Below, in pieces: positions 8,872 through 16,068 of a DNA stretch of 44,975 nt; the stretch's first letter is position 1, and each line of letters starts with the position of its first letter. Location: positions 1 through 44,975 of the forward strand of contig CAJUAU010000025.1 in NCBI GenBank assembly GCA_910584645.1. The letters run 5' to 3'. Below the pieces are notes generated by a model. That model had not been told where the DNA came from. It saw nothing but the letters and a program-made list of their open reading frames with translations, and ran no database searches. The translations under genes were made by a program, and so were the position numbers. This DNA is from an uncultured Eubacterium sp. (GTDB lineage Bacteria; Bacillota; Clostridia; Lachnospirales; Lachnospiraceae).

Positions 8872-10056
8872 TTAAACGGATATGACGCTTTCAGCGGCAC
8901 CGCCAAGTTGGCGCAGATGGTCATCGATGCGGGCTTTCATATACTCCGCCGCCTCCCGTTCCCTGTTACAGAACAAACGGGTAATATAGCAGGAATTTGT
9001 GACCGCAGCAGCGATGTGGAGATTCTTCTCCAGCATATCCTCTGTCCAGGCAGGGGATATGCTCCGTTGCAGTACCAGAAGTGTCTGTTCGTCAACAGCG
9101 GGTTCCTGGCACAGGTTTGTGGGGGACTGTCTGAGAAGAATGATCCCCCCCAGTGGATGGGAAGCAGTATCGGAGATATCAGAAGTTCCGCACCAGGGAA
9201 TCCCGTGTATCATAGGGGTTCCCTTTTCGCAGGAGATCAGGTTCAGATCCCCGTTTAACACTGGTGTGTGAAAATATTGGTTCCACAGATTTGTGTGAGT
9301 GGATTTGCCAGTGCCAGAAGGACCGGCAAAGAGCCATGCCTGCTCCCGGTAGTACAGGGAGGCAGAATGTATCGCCAGCCGTCCATGCCTGGCTGCCATG
9401 TACAGGAATACCAGCCGGATGGCGTGGAACAGATCCGACAGAAGAGGTTCCCGGTATGGGGGAACCACATAAAAACGGGCAAGGGTTCCATCTTTTCGCA
9501 TCATGCACTCCTGGAGCTGCGGCGACTGGGGGAACAGAATCCGGTACTCTTGTTCCTGTTCACATACCAGAAGATCCTCCGCCTGGATCCGAAGCAGTCC
9601 CCCGGCGGGAGAAGTGGACAGACCAGTGGAAGGCAGGATCTCGATGGTCATGTCCGGGGACTGGGATTCTTTGGCATAAAAGGGCAGAAATTCTGAGGGA
9701 ATCAGTTCTTTTGGGGAAGAAAGATGAAGAGTCAGTCCTCCGATCATCATATCAATTCCAGAACCTGACGGAGCCAGAGGAGGTTCTTCCAGCATTCCCC
9801 AGGCCGCCAGCTGGTCCAGAAAGGAATCCATATCTTTTTTCAGCATATCTTTATCTTCCGGGGGAATTTCATAGTAATCTGCCAGAAGCGCCAGCAGCTC
9901 ATTCCGGTCTTTTGCGGATGGTATAAAATTCCAGATCTGTTCCCCGGTTTCATTTAATTTCATCCCCCTGCGCTGTTCAGCAATCCGCTGTCCCACTGGA
10001 AGGAGATAGGAAATCCCATTTATTTTTTTTATAAGAAAGCCATCGGTTTGATTCAT
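8872..10056 (-). CDS. PqqD-domain / HPr-kinase-like (PEPCK-fold) fusion protein
   Basis: A 394-residue protein with two parts. Residues 1-95 are PqqD-like: LNETGEQIWNFI, then a winged-helix pattern ending LAAWGMLEEPP. In RiPP pathways this domain binds the leader peptide. Residues about 110-385 resemble HPr kinase and related P-loop enzymes, with Walker A AGPSGTGKSTHTNLW (about 240-254), followed by NGDLNLI and GIPWCGTSDI. Such kinase-like proteins occur in lasso-peptide and related clusters. It precedes the ABC exporter by 29 bases. The start follows a GGGAGG site. I see no precursor peptide, cyclase or radical-SAM gene next to it, so the pathway is incomplete here or uses genes elsewhere. 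Confidence 0.8.
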   Translation of the reverse strand: MNQTDGFLIKKINGISYLLPVGQRIAEQRRGMKLNETGEQIWNFIPSAKDRNELLALLADYYEIPPEDKDMLKKDMDSFLDQLAAWGMLEEPPLAPSGSGIDMMIGGLTLHLSSPKELIPSEFLPFYAKESQSPDMTIEILPSTGLSTSPAGGLLRIQAEDLLVCEQEQEYRILFPQSPQLQECMMRKDGTLARFYVVPPYREPLLSDLFHAIRLVFLYMAARHGRLAIHSASLYYREQAWLFAGPSGTGKSTHTNLWNQYFHTPVLNGDLNLISCEKGTPMIHGIPWCGTSDISDTASHPLGGIILLRQSPTNLCQEPAVDEQTLLVLQRSISPAWTEDMLEKNLHIAAAVTNSCYITRLFCNREREAAEYMKARIDDHLRQLGGAAESVISV

Positions 10057-10084
10057 GGAAAACCTCCCTTAAACAATTGATTTT

Positions 10085-10117
10085 ATTATAGCATTCTTTG
10101 TGAGAAAATGCTATAAT
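10085..10117. promoter_or_regulatory. Divergent promoter boxes inside a perfect 10-bp inverted repeat
   Basis: TTATAGCATT (10087-10096) and AATGCTATAA (10107-10116) form a perfect inverted repeat with a 10-base spacer. Each arm carries a TATAAT-like -10 box pointing outward: ATTATA at 10085-10090 for the minus strand and TATAAT at 10112-10117 for the plus strand. The site lies about 30 bases before the PqqD/HPr-kinase-like gene and could be its promoter plus operator. The rest of 10057-10340 is A+T-rich and shows no gene. Confidence 0.5.
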
Positions 10118-10340
10118 TCTAAGAAAATGACACAAAAACTGGTCTGCGTATTTTATCAATCCTTATTCTATTATTGATAGGGATCGTGAGGGAGAAATTT
10201 TTGGAGTGTTATTAAAAAATGTATATTTCAAGTATACTGGCTCATTTGGCTTTACACTCGGATGTATTTCCATGTAAATTCATATTGTTTTTTGACGAAA
10301 ATAGAAATTGATAATTTGGCAGTATTTTAGTATACTGTAA

Positions 10341-10561
10341 ATGAGGCGAGATGACTTAGGGATTCTGACATCTAAGAGTTATGATGACTGCCAGCATATT
10401 GGCGTAGCGGTTGTGAATGAATGTGATTGCATTATTTCGTGGAATTTTAAGCACATTGTTAATATTAGAACCATTCATGTGATAGGGCTATAACAAACTT
10501 AGAGGGTTATAAGAATATAGATATCCTTAGTCCAACGGTATTGTTAGAAAGCGAGGGATGA
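10341..10561 (+). pseudogene. Truncated, frameshifted PIN-domain (VapC-like) toxin remnant
   Basis: The frame from 10341 encodes GILTSKSYDDCQHI, then VNECDCIISWNFKHIVN. This is the C-terminal signature of a PIN-domain ribonuclease family, in which the Asp of DCQHI is part of the acidic site and WNFKHIV is a hallmark. The frame stops at 10491. The expected C-terminus (RAITNLEGYKNIDILSPTVL) continues in another frame from about 10486 to 10561, so an indel has broken it. The N-terminal half is absent; sequence upstream of 10341 does not code for it. Its old stop overlaps the start of the next small gene (ATGA), as in a two-gene toxin-antitoxin unit. Confidence 0.7.
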
Positions 10562-10737
10562 TTATGGAGAAACCAGTTTTCAGCCCTGATTTTACGATTG
10601 ATGATATCCATAAGCTGCGGGAATATAATTATTATATCACAAAAGACATGACCCTGCAGGAACGTATGGATTATTATAATAAGAAAGGCAGGGCATTTCA
10701 GCAGGAGATAGAGGAGAGTAAGCTGCAGAAAGTATAA
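10558..10737 (+). CDS. Small 59-aa protein, former partner of the PIN gene
   Basis: It encodes MIMEKPVFSPDFTIDDIHKL and ends EIEESKLQKV. A second ATG at 10564 would give 57 residues. I prefer 10558 because it overlaps the PIN gene's stop codon, implying coupling. The protein is acidic and helical with a Tyr-rich centre (REYNYYITKDMTLQERMDYY). I recall short proteins of this type directly downstream of PIN-domain genes in Firmicutes, but their role (antitoxin or other) is unproven. It is intact while its neighbour is broken. Confidence 0.6.
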   Translation: MIMEKPVFSPDFTIDDIHKLREYNYYITKDMTLQERMDYYNKKGRAFQQEIEESKLQKV

Positions 10738-10745
10738 CTTAAATT

Positions 10746-10916
10746 ATGTCATGGCTAGGATTACTGGTTGGAGTTTTTTCTTGTTGCTCTGTCATGTATT
10801 CTCATAAAATAAAAAGTGGATTGGATTTTCGGTTCATAATATCAGGAGGTACGATAATGACAATAATAAATGCTGTAAAAGGTTACATGGTGGGTACGGG
10901 CGTTTCTGGGAATTAG
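10746..10916 (+). CDS. Doubtful 56-aa hydrophobic small ORF
   Basis: A short open frame starts MSWLGLLVGVFSCCSVMY and has one hydrophobic segment. The ATG at 10746 has no ribosome site. An internal ATG at 10857 does have a strong AGGAGG 7 bases before it, but would give only 19 residues. It may be a small membrane peptide or the start of a gene cut off by rearrangement. No family is recognised. Confidence 0.2.
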   Translation: MSWLGLLVGVFSCCSVMYSHKIKSGLDFRFIISGGTIMTIINAVKGYMVGTGVSGN

Positions 10917-10965
10917 TACAAAAATGAACAGGAGCAAAGGAAAAAATAAAGATTAGTATGACATG

Positions 10966-10999
10966 AAGAAAGCCAGAGGTTCGATTCCTCGAATTCCCA
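10966..10999 (+). other. tRNA 3'-end-like segment (possible attachment scar)
   Basis: GAGG-TTCGATT-CCTC forms a T-arm, followed by AATTCCC-A like the 3' acceptor strand of a tRNA. A matching GGGAATT occurs at 10908-10914, but the 77 bases between do not show D- and anticodon-arms in normal positions. It is therefore not a functional tRNA that I can fold. Such fragments often mark integration sites of mobile elements. No CCA is encoded. Confidence 0.3.
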
Positions 11000-11001
11000 T
11001 T

Positions 11002-11023
11002 GGGGCTATCCGTTAGCCCCTTT
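11002..11023 (+). terminator. Rho-independent terminator-like hairpin
   Basis: A perfect 7-bp stem GGGGCTA (11002-11008) / TAGCCCC (11014-11020) with a 5-base loop is followed by TTTCT. It comes directly after the tRNA-like segment, as in a tRNA transcription unit. The stretch 11024-11264 holds no gene that I can support. Confidence 0.55.
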
Positions 11024-11264
11024 CTAAGTGGAAAATGTCAAAAGTAGGGGGCACGTAAGGGACTGTCTTATTTTTATGTTTATTCAGGAACTGTTCTCAT
11101 GAAGTGTTTATGGATATATGAGTGGGTAAAGCTGCCCCATAACATTATTCCAGGGGGTAAGGGGGGTACTGAGCGACTGGGTAAAACTCACAGTTCATTT
11201 GGCATTTCAGAAAGGGACTTCTCTGTAATGTGGCTATACCAATACTGTGAAGGGAGGGAGCGAT

Positions 11265-11726
11265 ATGGACACCGGATTTGATCTGGAGCAGTTATTAGAG
11301 GAAGGGAACCGGATTCGTGTCAAGCCCCAGGGCTACAGCATGTATCCCCTGCTGGTGCCGGGGAGGGATGAGGTGGTCATCGAACAGGAAGATCCCTCCA
11401 GGCTTCGCCGGGGGGACATTGTATTGTTCCGGCGGGAGGGCAGTATCCTGGTCCTTCACCGGATCTGCCGCCGCTGTGGGGATTATTTTTTCATGGTGGG
11501 AGACAACCAGAAGCAGATCGAAGGCCCCATCGGGAGTACTCAGATCAAGGGAAAGGTTACGACGGTGATCCGGGGCGGCAGGACCATATCTGCCGAGAAC
11601 CGGCTGTACCGCATGTACAGCAGTATCTGGCTGTGTCTCCGGCCATTGCGTCCCGTGTTGTCGAAGATGGCACATTGTTTGAAAACATTGTTTCGGGGGA
11701 AAAAAGGCTTGCATAATCATTTGTAA
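11265..11726 (+). CDS. S24/S26-type (signal-peptidase-like) serine peptidase
   Basis: A 153-residue protein. The start at 11265 is chosen over 11247 because AGGGAGGGAG lies just before it. Motifs of the S26 family appear in order: GYSMYPLL with the catalytic Ser (about residue 23), LRRGDIVLFRR, then VLHRICRR, and MVGDNQKQIEGPI. The general-base position carries His (LHRI) rather than Lys, as in the Ser-His SEC11/SipW-like branch. Only a short hydrophobic stretch near the C-terminus (SSIWLCLRPL) could touch the membrane. Similar small peptidase-like genes accompany PqqD/HPr-kinase/ABC sets, so it may process the same peptide, although it is on the opposite strand 1.2 kb away. The substrate is unknown. 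Confidence 0.7.
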   Translation: MDTGFDLEQLLEEGNRIRVKPQGYSMYPLLVPGRDEVVIEQEDPSRLRRGDIVLFRREGSILVLHRICRRCGDYFFMVGDNQKQIEGPIGSTQIKGKVTTVIRGGRTISAENRLYRMYSSIWLCLRPLRPVLSKMAHCLKTLFRGKKGLHNHL

Positions 11727-11737
11727 TTGCATATAAT
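11709..11737 (+). promoter_or_regulatory. Promoter of thiC
   Basis: TTGCAT (11709-11714), a 17-base spacer and TATAAT (11732-11737) form a near-consensus sigma-A promoter overlapping the stop codon of the preceding gene. The leader to the thiC start is only about 105 bases. I looked for a TPP riboswitch and found only an isolated CTGAGA. Confidence 0.65.
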
Positions 11738-11847
11738 ATTGGTTAGTATTCTGAGATAAAATAAGTTCTATCAAAACTTGGGATGTGCAAAAAGCATGCA
11801 CAGAAATAACGAATAAACGATACCGGGAGTAATGGAGGATTGTATTG

Positions 11848-13155
11848 ATGAATTATACAACGCAGATGGATGCCGCTAGAAAAGGAATCTTTACGGATGC
11901 GATGAAAGGCATCTGTGAATACGAAGGAATGGACAAGGATGTTTTGATGGACCTGGTTGCCAAGGGACAGGTTGCGATCCCGGCAAACAAGAATCACAAA
12001 TGTCTAAAACCCTATGGTATTGGAAACAGGCTGAAGACAAAGATCAATGTAAATCTGGGGACAAGCCGTGACTGCCTGGATCTGGATGTAGAGATGCAGA
12101 AGGTAAAGGCCGCTGTGGATATGGGGGCTGAGGCGATCATGGATCTGAGTTCTTATGGAGATACGAAGAAATTCCGCAGAAAACTGATCGACGAGTGCCC
12201 GGCGGTGATCGGGACAGTGCCGATCTACGATGCGGTGGTGTATTATAACAAGGCATTGAAGGATATCACAGCGGACGAGTGGATGGATGTAGTTAAAATG
12301 CACGCAGAGGACGGGGTTGATTTTATGACGATCCACTGCGGCATCAACCGAGCCACAGCAGACCGCTTTAAGCAGCATCTGCGCCATACAAATATTGTTT
12401 CCCGTGGCGGTTCTATCATTTTTGCCTGGATGGAGCTGACGGGAAATGAAAATCCGTTTTACGAGAGATACGACGAACTTCTGGATATCTGTGAGAAATA
12501 TGATGTGACCATCAGTCTTGGGGATGCCTGCCGTCCGGGAAGTATTGAGGACGCCGGGGACATTTCCCAGATCTCGGAACTGGTGGCGCTGGGTGAGCTG
12601 ACACAGCGTGCCTGGGACCACAATGTCCAGGTAATGATCGAGGGACCGGGGCACATGCCTTTGAATCAGATCCGCGCCAATATGGAGATCGAACAGACTG
12701 TGTGCAAGGGAGCGCCCTTTTATGTGCTGGGACCTCTTGTCACAGATGTGGCGCCGGGCTATGACCATATTACAAGTGCCATTGGCGGGGCTATCGCAGC
12801 TACCTATGGAGCTTCTTTCCTCTGCTATGTGACTCCGGCTGAGCATCTTCGTCTTCCGACGGTGGAAGATGTAAAAGAAGGGATCATAGCTTCCCGCATC
12901 GCTGCCCACGCGGCAGATGTGGCGAAAGGCATTCCGGGAGCGAAGGACTGGGATTACCAGATGAGTGAAGCGCGCCGCGAGCTTGACTGGGAGAGACAGT
13001 TTGAACTTGCCATTGATCCGGAAAAAGCCCGCCGGTACCGGTCGGAGAGCAAACCAGAAAAAGAAGATACCTGCACCATGTGCGGAAAAATGTGTGCAGT
13101 ACGTAACATTAACAAGATCCTCCGAGGTGAGAATGTAGACATAATGGAGGACTAA
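11848..13155 (+). CDS. thiC: Phosphomethylpyrimidine synthase ThiC
   Basis: A 435-residue radical-SAM enzyme that rearranges aminoimidazole ribotide into hydroxymethylpyrimidine phosphate in thiamine synthesis. Conserved ThiC segments are visible throughout: KINVNLGTS, MDLSSYGD, TIHCGINR, SRGGSII, SLGDACRPGS, MIEGPGHMPLNQI and PFYVLGPLVTDVAPGYDHI. The C-terminal iron-sulfur motif is CTMCGKMC. Its last spacing is CX2CX3C; the enterobacterial form as I recall it is CX2CX4C, so this is probably a clostridial variant. The start at 11848 follows GGAGG. No other thi gene is nearby and no TPP riboswitch was found, so its control is unclear. Confidence 0.97.
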   Translation: MNYTTQMDAARKGIFTDAMKGICEYEGMDKDVLMDLVAKGQVAIPANKNHKCLKPYGIGNRLKTKINVNLGTSRDCLDLDVEMQKVKAAVDMGAEAIMDLSSYGDTKKFRRKLIDECPAVIGTVPIYDAVVYYNKALKDITADEWMDVVKMHAEDGVDFMTIHCGINRATADRFKQHLRHTNIVSRGGSIIFAWMELTGNENPFYERYDELLDICEKYDVTISLGDACRPGSIEDAGDISQISELVALGELTQRAWDHNVQVMIEGPGHMPLNQIRANMEIEQTVCKGAPFYVLGPLVTDVAPGYDHITSAIGGAIAATYGASFLCYVTPAEHLRLPTVEDVKEGIIASRIAAHAADVAKGIPGAKDWDYQMSEARRELDWERQFELAIDPEKARRYRSESKPEKEDTCTMCGKMCAVRNINKILRGENVDIMED

Positions 13156-13249
13156 AAAAGGCATCCTGTGATTTCCATGGTATACCTACAGCCTGTCTTG
13201 CATAAGTTTTAAGGTGAAAAACTTTGGACTTGTGTAAGGGGGGCTTTTT

Positions 13250-15070
13250 TTGAAGAGAACCAGTTCCATATTTATAGTTTTTGCCATCATACTTCTCTCC
13301 ACAGCTGGAATGTGGCTGTATCAGTCCTGGAGAGATGGACAGGACAGCGTGTCCGCAAAGGATATAAAGAATGCCTATGTGGTAAAAGAAAAGGGAGATA
13401 AGCTTCACCTGTACTCGAAAGAAGGCGAGGCAGATTATAAAGTAAAAGAGGACTTCCGGGATCAGGAGTACCGGGGGATCGCCGATGTATGCATCCGGGA
13501 AGGAGAGGTAGAAAGTATTGTCTGTAAGCCGGAGATCATCCGTGGAAAGGTACTGGCGGTGGAGAGCGGCTCGGTGGATGTGGCAGATTATGGGACGCTT
13601 CCAGAGGAAGAAAACTGTAGATGGTATGCGGTGAAAGATAAGATCGCCAGCTGTTCCAGGGATAATCTCTATATTGGGCAGACGGATGCGGAATTTGTGG
13701 TGGCGGAGGGAAAGATCTGCAGCGTTTTATTCCGGGGAGAAACAGAAGAAGAGGAAGAGAGCAGCGAAGCACAGAAACAACAGCGGATCCGGGTGATCCT
13801 GAAAACAAATGATTTCAGCGGCTATGAACACGAAGTGGTAAAACTCCGGGGGACGAAAAAAATCTACGTGCGGGAAGGAAAGACCCAGAAGGAGCACCAG
13901 CCAGGTGAATTTTATGAGATCACTGCTGCCAGCATGAAAGAAAAAAGGGTTACTGTAACCTGTGAAGAGGGAGGGCGTATTGAGCTGTCCAGTCTTAAAC
14001 GGGGAAAGGGAGCGCCGATATACAGAGGAGAGATGGAGATCGTTAAAGCTGGAGACGGGCTTCATATTATCAATGAACTGTCTATGGAGGAATATCTGTA
14101 TGGTGTGATCCCCAGTGAGATGCCGGCGGAGTATCATCCAGAGGCATTGAAAGCCCAGGCGGTATGTGCCAGAAGCTATGCAGCGAGGCACATCAAAAAC
14201 AACCGCCTCAAAGAATTGGGCGCCCATGTAGATGACAGCGTATCCTATCAGGTATACAATAATACCCGGGAGGATGAGCGATGCAACCAGGCAGTGTATG
14301 CCACCAAGGGGCAAAAGGTATATTATAAAGATAAGATTGCTTCTACCTATTTTTTTTCTACCTCCTGTGGGGCAACGACCTCGGCAAAAGATGTGGATTT
14401 CAGCGGAAAGGAACTCCCTTATCTGACAGGCAGGCTGCAGGAGCCGGACAGTCAGGAGGGAGATAAAAAAGAACGGGCAAAACTGGTCTCCGGAACCTTT
14501 GGAAATGAGGACCTCTTCCGTAAATTTCTGGATCAGGACAGAAATGTGCTGGATAAGACCCAGCCCTGGTACCGCTGGAGTACCACTATTTCCCTGGGGG
14601 ACATCGAAAACAACATCAATACAAAAATCGGCGGGAGGTGTCAGGCGGCAGGAGAAAAGATACAGGTCCGCCAGCCGGACGGAACTTATAAACCCCAGCA
14701 GATCAACGGTATCGGCAAGCTCAAAAAGATCAAGATCAAAACAAGAAAGAGCGGCGGTGTTGTAAACATGGCAGTCCTCGTGGGAACAGAGGCGACGGTG
14801 CGGGTGTATTCTGAGTACAACATCCGGATGCTTGTATTTCATGAAAATGCCATTGTGAAAAAGAATGATGGGAAATGCGTATCCGGTATGAATATGCTCC
14901 CCAGCGGATTTTTTGTCATGGATAAGAACGGAAGCTCCTATGATTTCCGGGGGGGCGGTTTCGGTCATGGAACCGGAATGAGCCAGACCGGAGCCAACGA
15001 GCTGGCACAGATGGGAAAGAGCTTTACCGATATATTAAATTATTATTTTGATGGAACCGTAGTGAAGTGA
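13250..15070 (+). CDS. SpoIID/LytB-domain secreted protein
   Basis: A 606-residue protein with a TTG start at 13250, supported by AAGGGGGG 7 bases before it. An N-terminal membrane anchor or signal (about residues 5-22) is followed by a long beta-rich region (about 35-270). The SpoIID domain then starts near residue 278: EEYLYGVIPSEMPAEYHPEA, then AQAVCARSYAARH. It ends with RGGGFGHGTGMSQTGANELA. SpoIID family proteins bind or cut denuded peptidoglycan glycan strands and act in engulfment during sporulation or in autolysis. This one is longer than B. subtilis SpoIID and has an extra N-terminal region, so a vegetative amidase-enhancer role is also possible. It ends 28 bases inside the convergent BrkB gene. 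Confidence 0.88.
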   Translation: MKRTSSIFIVFAIILLSTAGMWLYQSWRDGQDSVSAKDIKNAYVVKEKGDKLHLYSKEGEADYKVKEDFRDQEYRGIADVCIREGEVESIVCKPEIIRGKVLAVESGSVDVADYGTLPEEENCRWYAVKDKIASCSRDNLYIGQTDAEFVVAEGKICSVLFRGETEEEEESSEAQKQQRIRVILKTNDFSGYEHEVVKLRGTKKIYVREGKTQKEHQPGEFYEITAASMKEKRVTVTCEEGGRIELSSLKRGKGAPIYRGEMEIVKAGDGLHIINELSMEEYLYGVIPSEMPAEYHPEALKAQAVCARSYAARHIKNNRLKELGAHVDDSVSYQVYNNTREDERCNQAVYATKGQKVYYKDKIASTYFFSTSCGATTSAKDVDFSGKELPYLTGRLQEPDSQEGDKKERAKLVSGTFGNEDLFRKFLDQDRNVLDKTQPWYRWSTTISLGDIENNINTKIGGRCQAAGEKIQVRQPDGTYKPQQINGIGKLKKIKIKTRKSGGVVNMAVLVGTEATVRVYSEYNIRMLVFHENAIVKKNDGKCVSGMNMLPSGFFVMDKNGSSYDFRGGGFGHGTGMSQTGANELAQMGKSFTDILNYYFDGTVVK

Positions 15071-15912
15071 TGTTTTTTCTTTTCCTTTTTGAGAAAAAAA
15101 ACATTGCCTTCAGCGAGAAAGCGGTTGATCAGGGCGCCGGTAAATAAAATATCCATACATATATAGAGCCAGAGCATGATGAGTACGATATAGGTCAGAC
15201 TGCCATAGACGGAAGAAAAGTTGGTAAAATAATCCACATAAATAGAAAAGAGGTAACTGAACAGCATCCAGAGTACAGAGGTAAACAGGGCGCCGGGGAT
15301 CTCTTCTTTGATCTTTGGCCTGCGGTCAGGAATAAAGGAATAGAGCAGTAAAAAGAACAGGAAAAATATGGTAAACCCTAGAATGGAGCGCAGGGAAAAA
15401 ATACCGATAAACAAAGGCGTCTCGATAGAAAAATAGGAATCAATGGCAAGCAGTATTTTGTTTCCATAGACAAGTACGATCAGCGAGATCAGCAGGATCA
15501 CAGCAAAGGAAAGGGTGTACAAAAGAGAGGAAACACGTTTAAGAAACCAGTTCCTCTGGTTTTTTACGCCGTAGATCTTATCCAGTCCATAGGTGATCCC
15601 CATAAATCCCTTGGAGCCGGACCAGAGTGTGGTGATCACTGTGATAGACAGCAGGGTGCCAGAAGCCTGATGATACGCTTCATTGATCCAGCGGGAGAAG
15701 ATTGTATTCAAATTGCCGGGAATAACGGCCTCCAGCATACGGATCATATTTTCTTCCGACAATGGGGTGTATTTTAAAAGCGTGAAAAAGAACATGACAA
15801 AAGGAAAAAAGGAGACCATAACAAAAAACACGACATGGGCGGAATGGATCGACAGGGTGTTTTCGCTAAATTTGTCAATAAACCACTGAATGACCTTTTT
15901 ATAGTGTTTCAT
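15043..15912 (-). CDS. YihY/BrkB family integral membrane protein
   Basis: A 289-residue inner-membrane protein. I place the start at 15912 (MKHYKKVIQW) because GGAGG lies 7 bases before it; an upstream in-frame ATG lacks such a site. About six membrane segments are visible (VVFFVMVSFFPFVMFFF, LYTLSFAVILLISLIVLVYG, GFTIFFLFFLLLYSFIP, and others). The family pattern ITTLWSGSKGFMGITYGLDKIYG is typical. The C-terminus is Lys-rich. The molecular function of the family is not settled, despite an old misannotation as ribonuclease BN. Its 3' end overlaps the SpoIID-like gene tail to tail. Confidence 0.92.
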   Translation of the reverse strand: MKHYKKVIQWFIDKFSENTLSIHSAHVVFFVMVSFFPFVMFFFTLLKYTPLSEENMIRMLEAVIPGNLNTIFSRWINEAYHQASGTLLSITVITTLWSGSKGFMGITYGLDKIYGVKNQRNWFLKRVSSLLYTLSFAVILLISLIVLVYGNKILLAIDSYFSIETPLFIGIFSLRSILGFTIFFLFFLLLYSFIPDRRPKIKEEIPGALFTSVLWMLFSYLFSIYVDYFTNFSSVYGSLTYIVLIMLWLYICMDILFTGALINRFLAEGNVFFLKKEKKKHHFTTVPSK

Positions 15913-15981
15913 ATGATACCTCCACAGCAATGATTTTTCTTTTACAGTAAAGTATATGTAAAAGTATGAGAAAAATCAAGA

Positions 15982-16011
15982 TAAAAAGGTGCGGCTGAGA
16001 AGCGCGCACCT
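15982..16011 (-). terminator. Terminator of the subtilisin gene
   Basis: On the minus strand, CGCACCT (from 16005-16011 on the plus strand) pairs with AGGTGCG (15987-15993). The stem is followed by a T-run from AAAAA at 15982-15986. It lies 58 bases after the S8 peptidase stop codon. Confidence 0.65.
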
Positions 16012-16068
16012 CTAAAAACTGCTTGCAGTCCTTCTTTTAATCCGCAGTTGGAGGACTTTCCTATTCGT

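Noticed and set aside
7079..10000. Several plus-strand ORFs of 80-220 codons opposite the ABC and PqqD/kinase genes
   Set aside because: They are shadows of well-supported minus-strand genes, with low-complexity or Gln/Gly-rich translations and no ribosome sites.
10908..10999. Functional tRNA gene with acceptor GGGAATT/AATTCCC
   Set aside because: The 77 bases between the arms show no D-arm or anticodon-arm at normal spacing, and the T-stem has a mismatch.
11727..11847. TPP riboswitch upstream of thiC
   Set aside because: Only an isolated CTGAGA is present. The remaining conserved thi-box segments are missing and the leader is short.
15043..15070. 28-base tail-to-tail overlap of the SpoIID-like and BrkB genes as a regulatory antisense device
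   Set aside because: Short convergent overlaps are common in compact genomes and nothing here suggests more than that.
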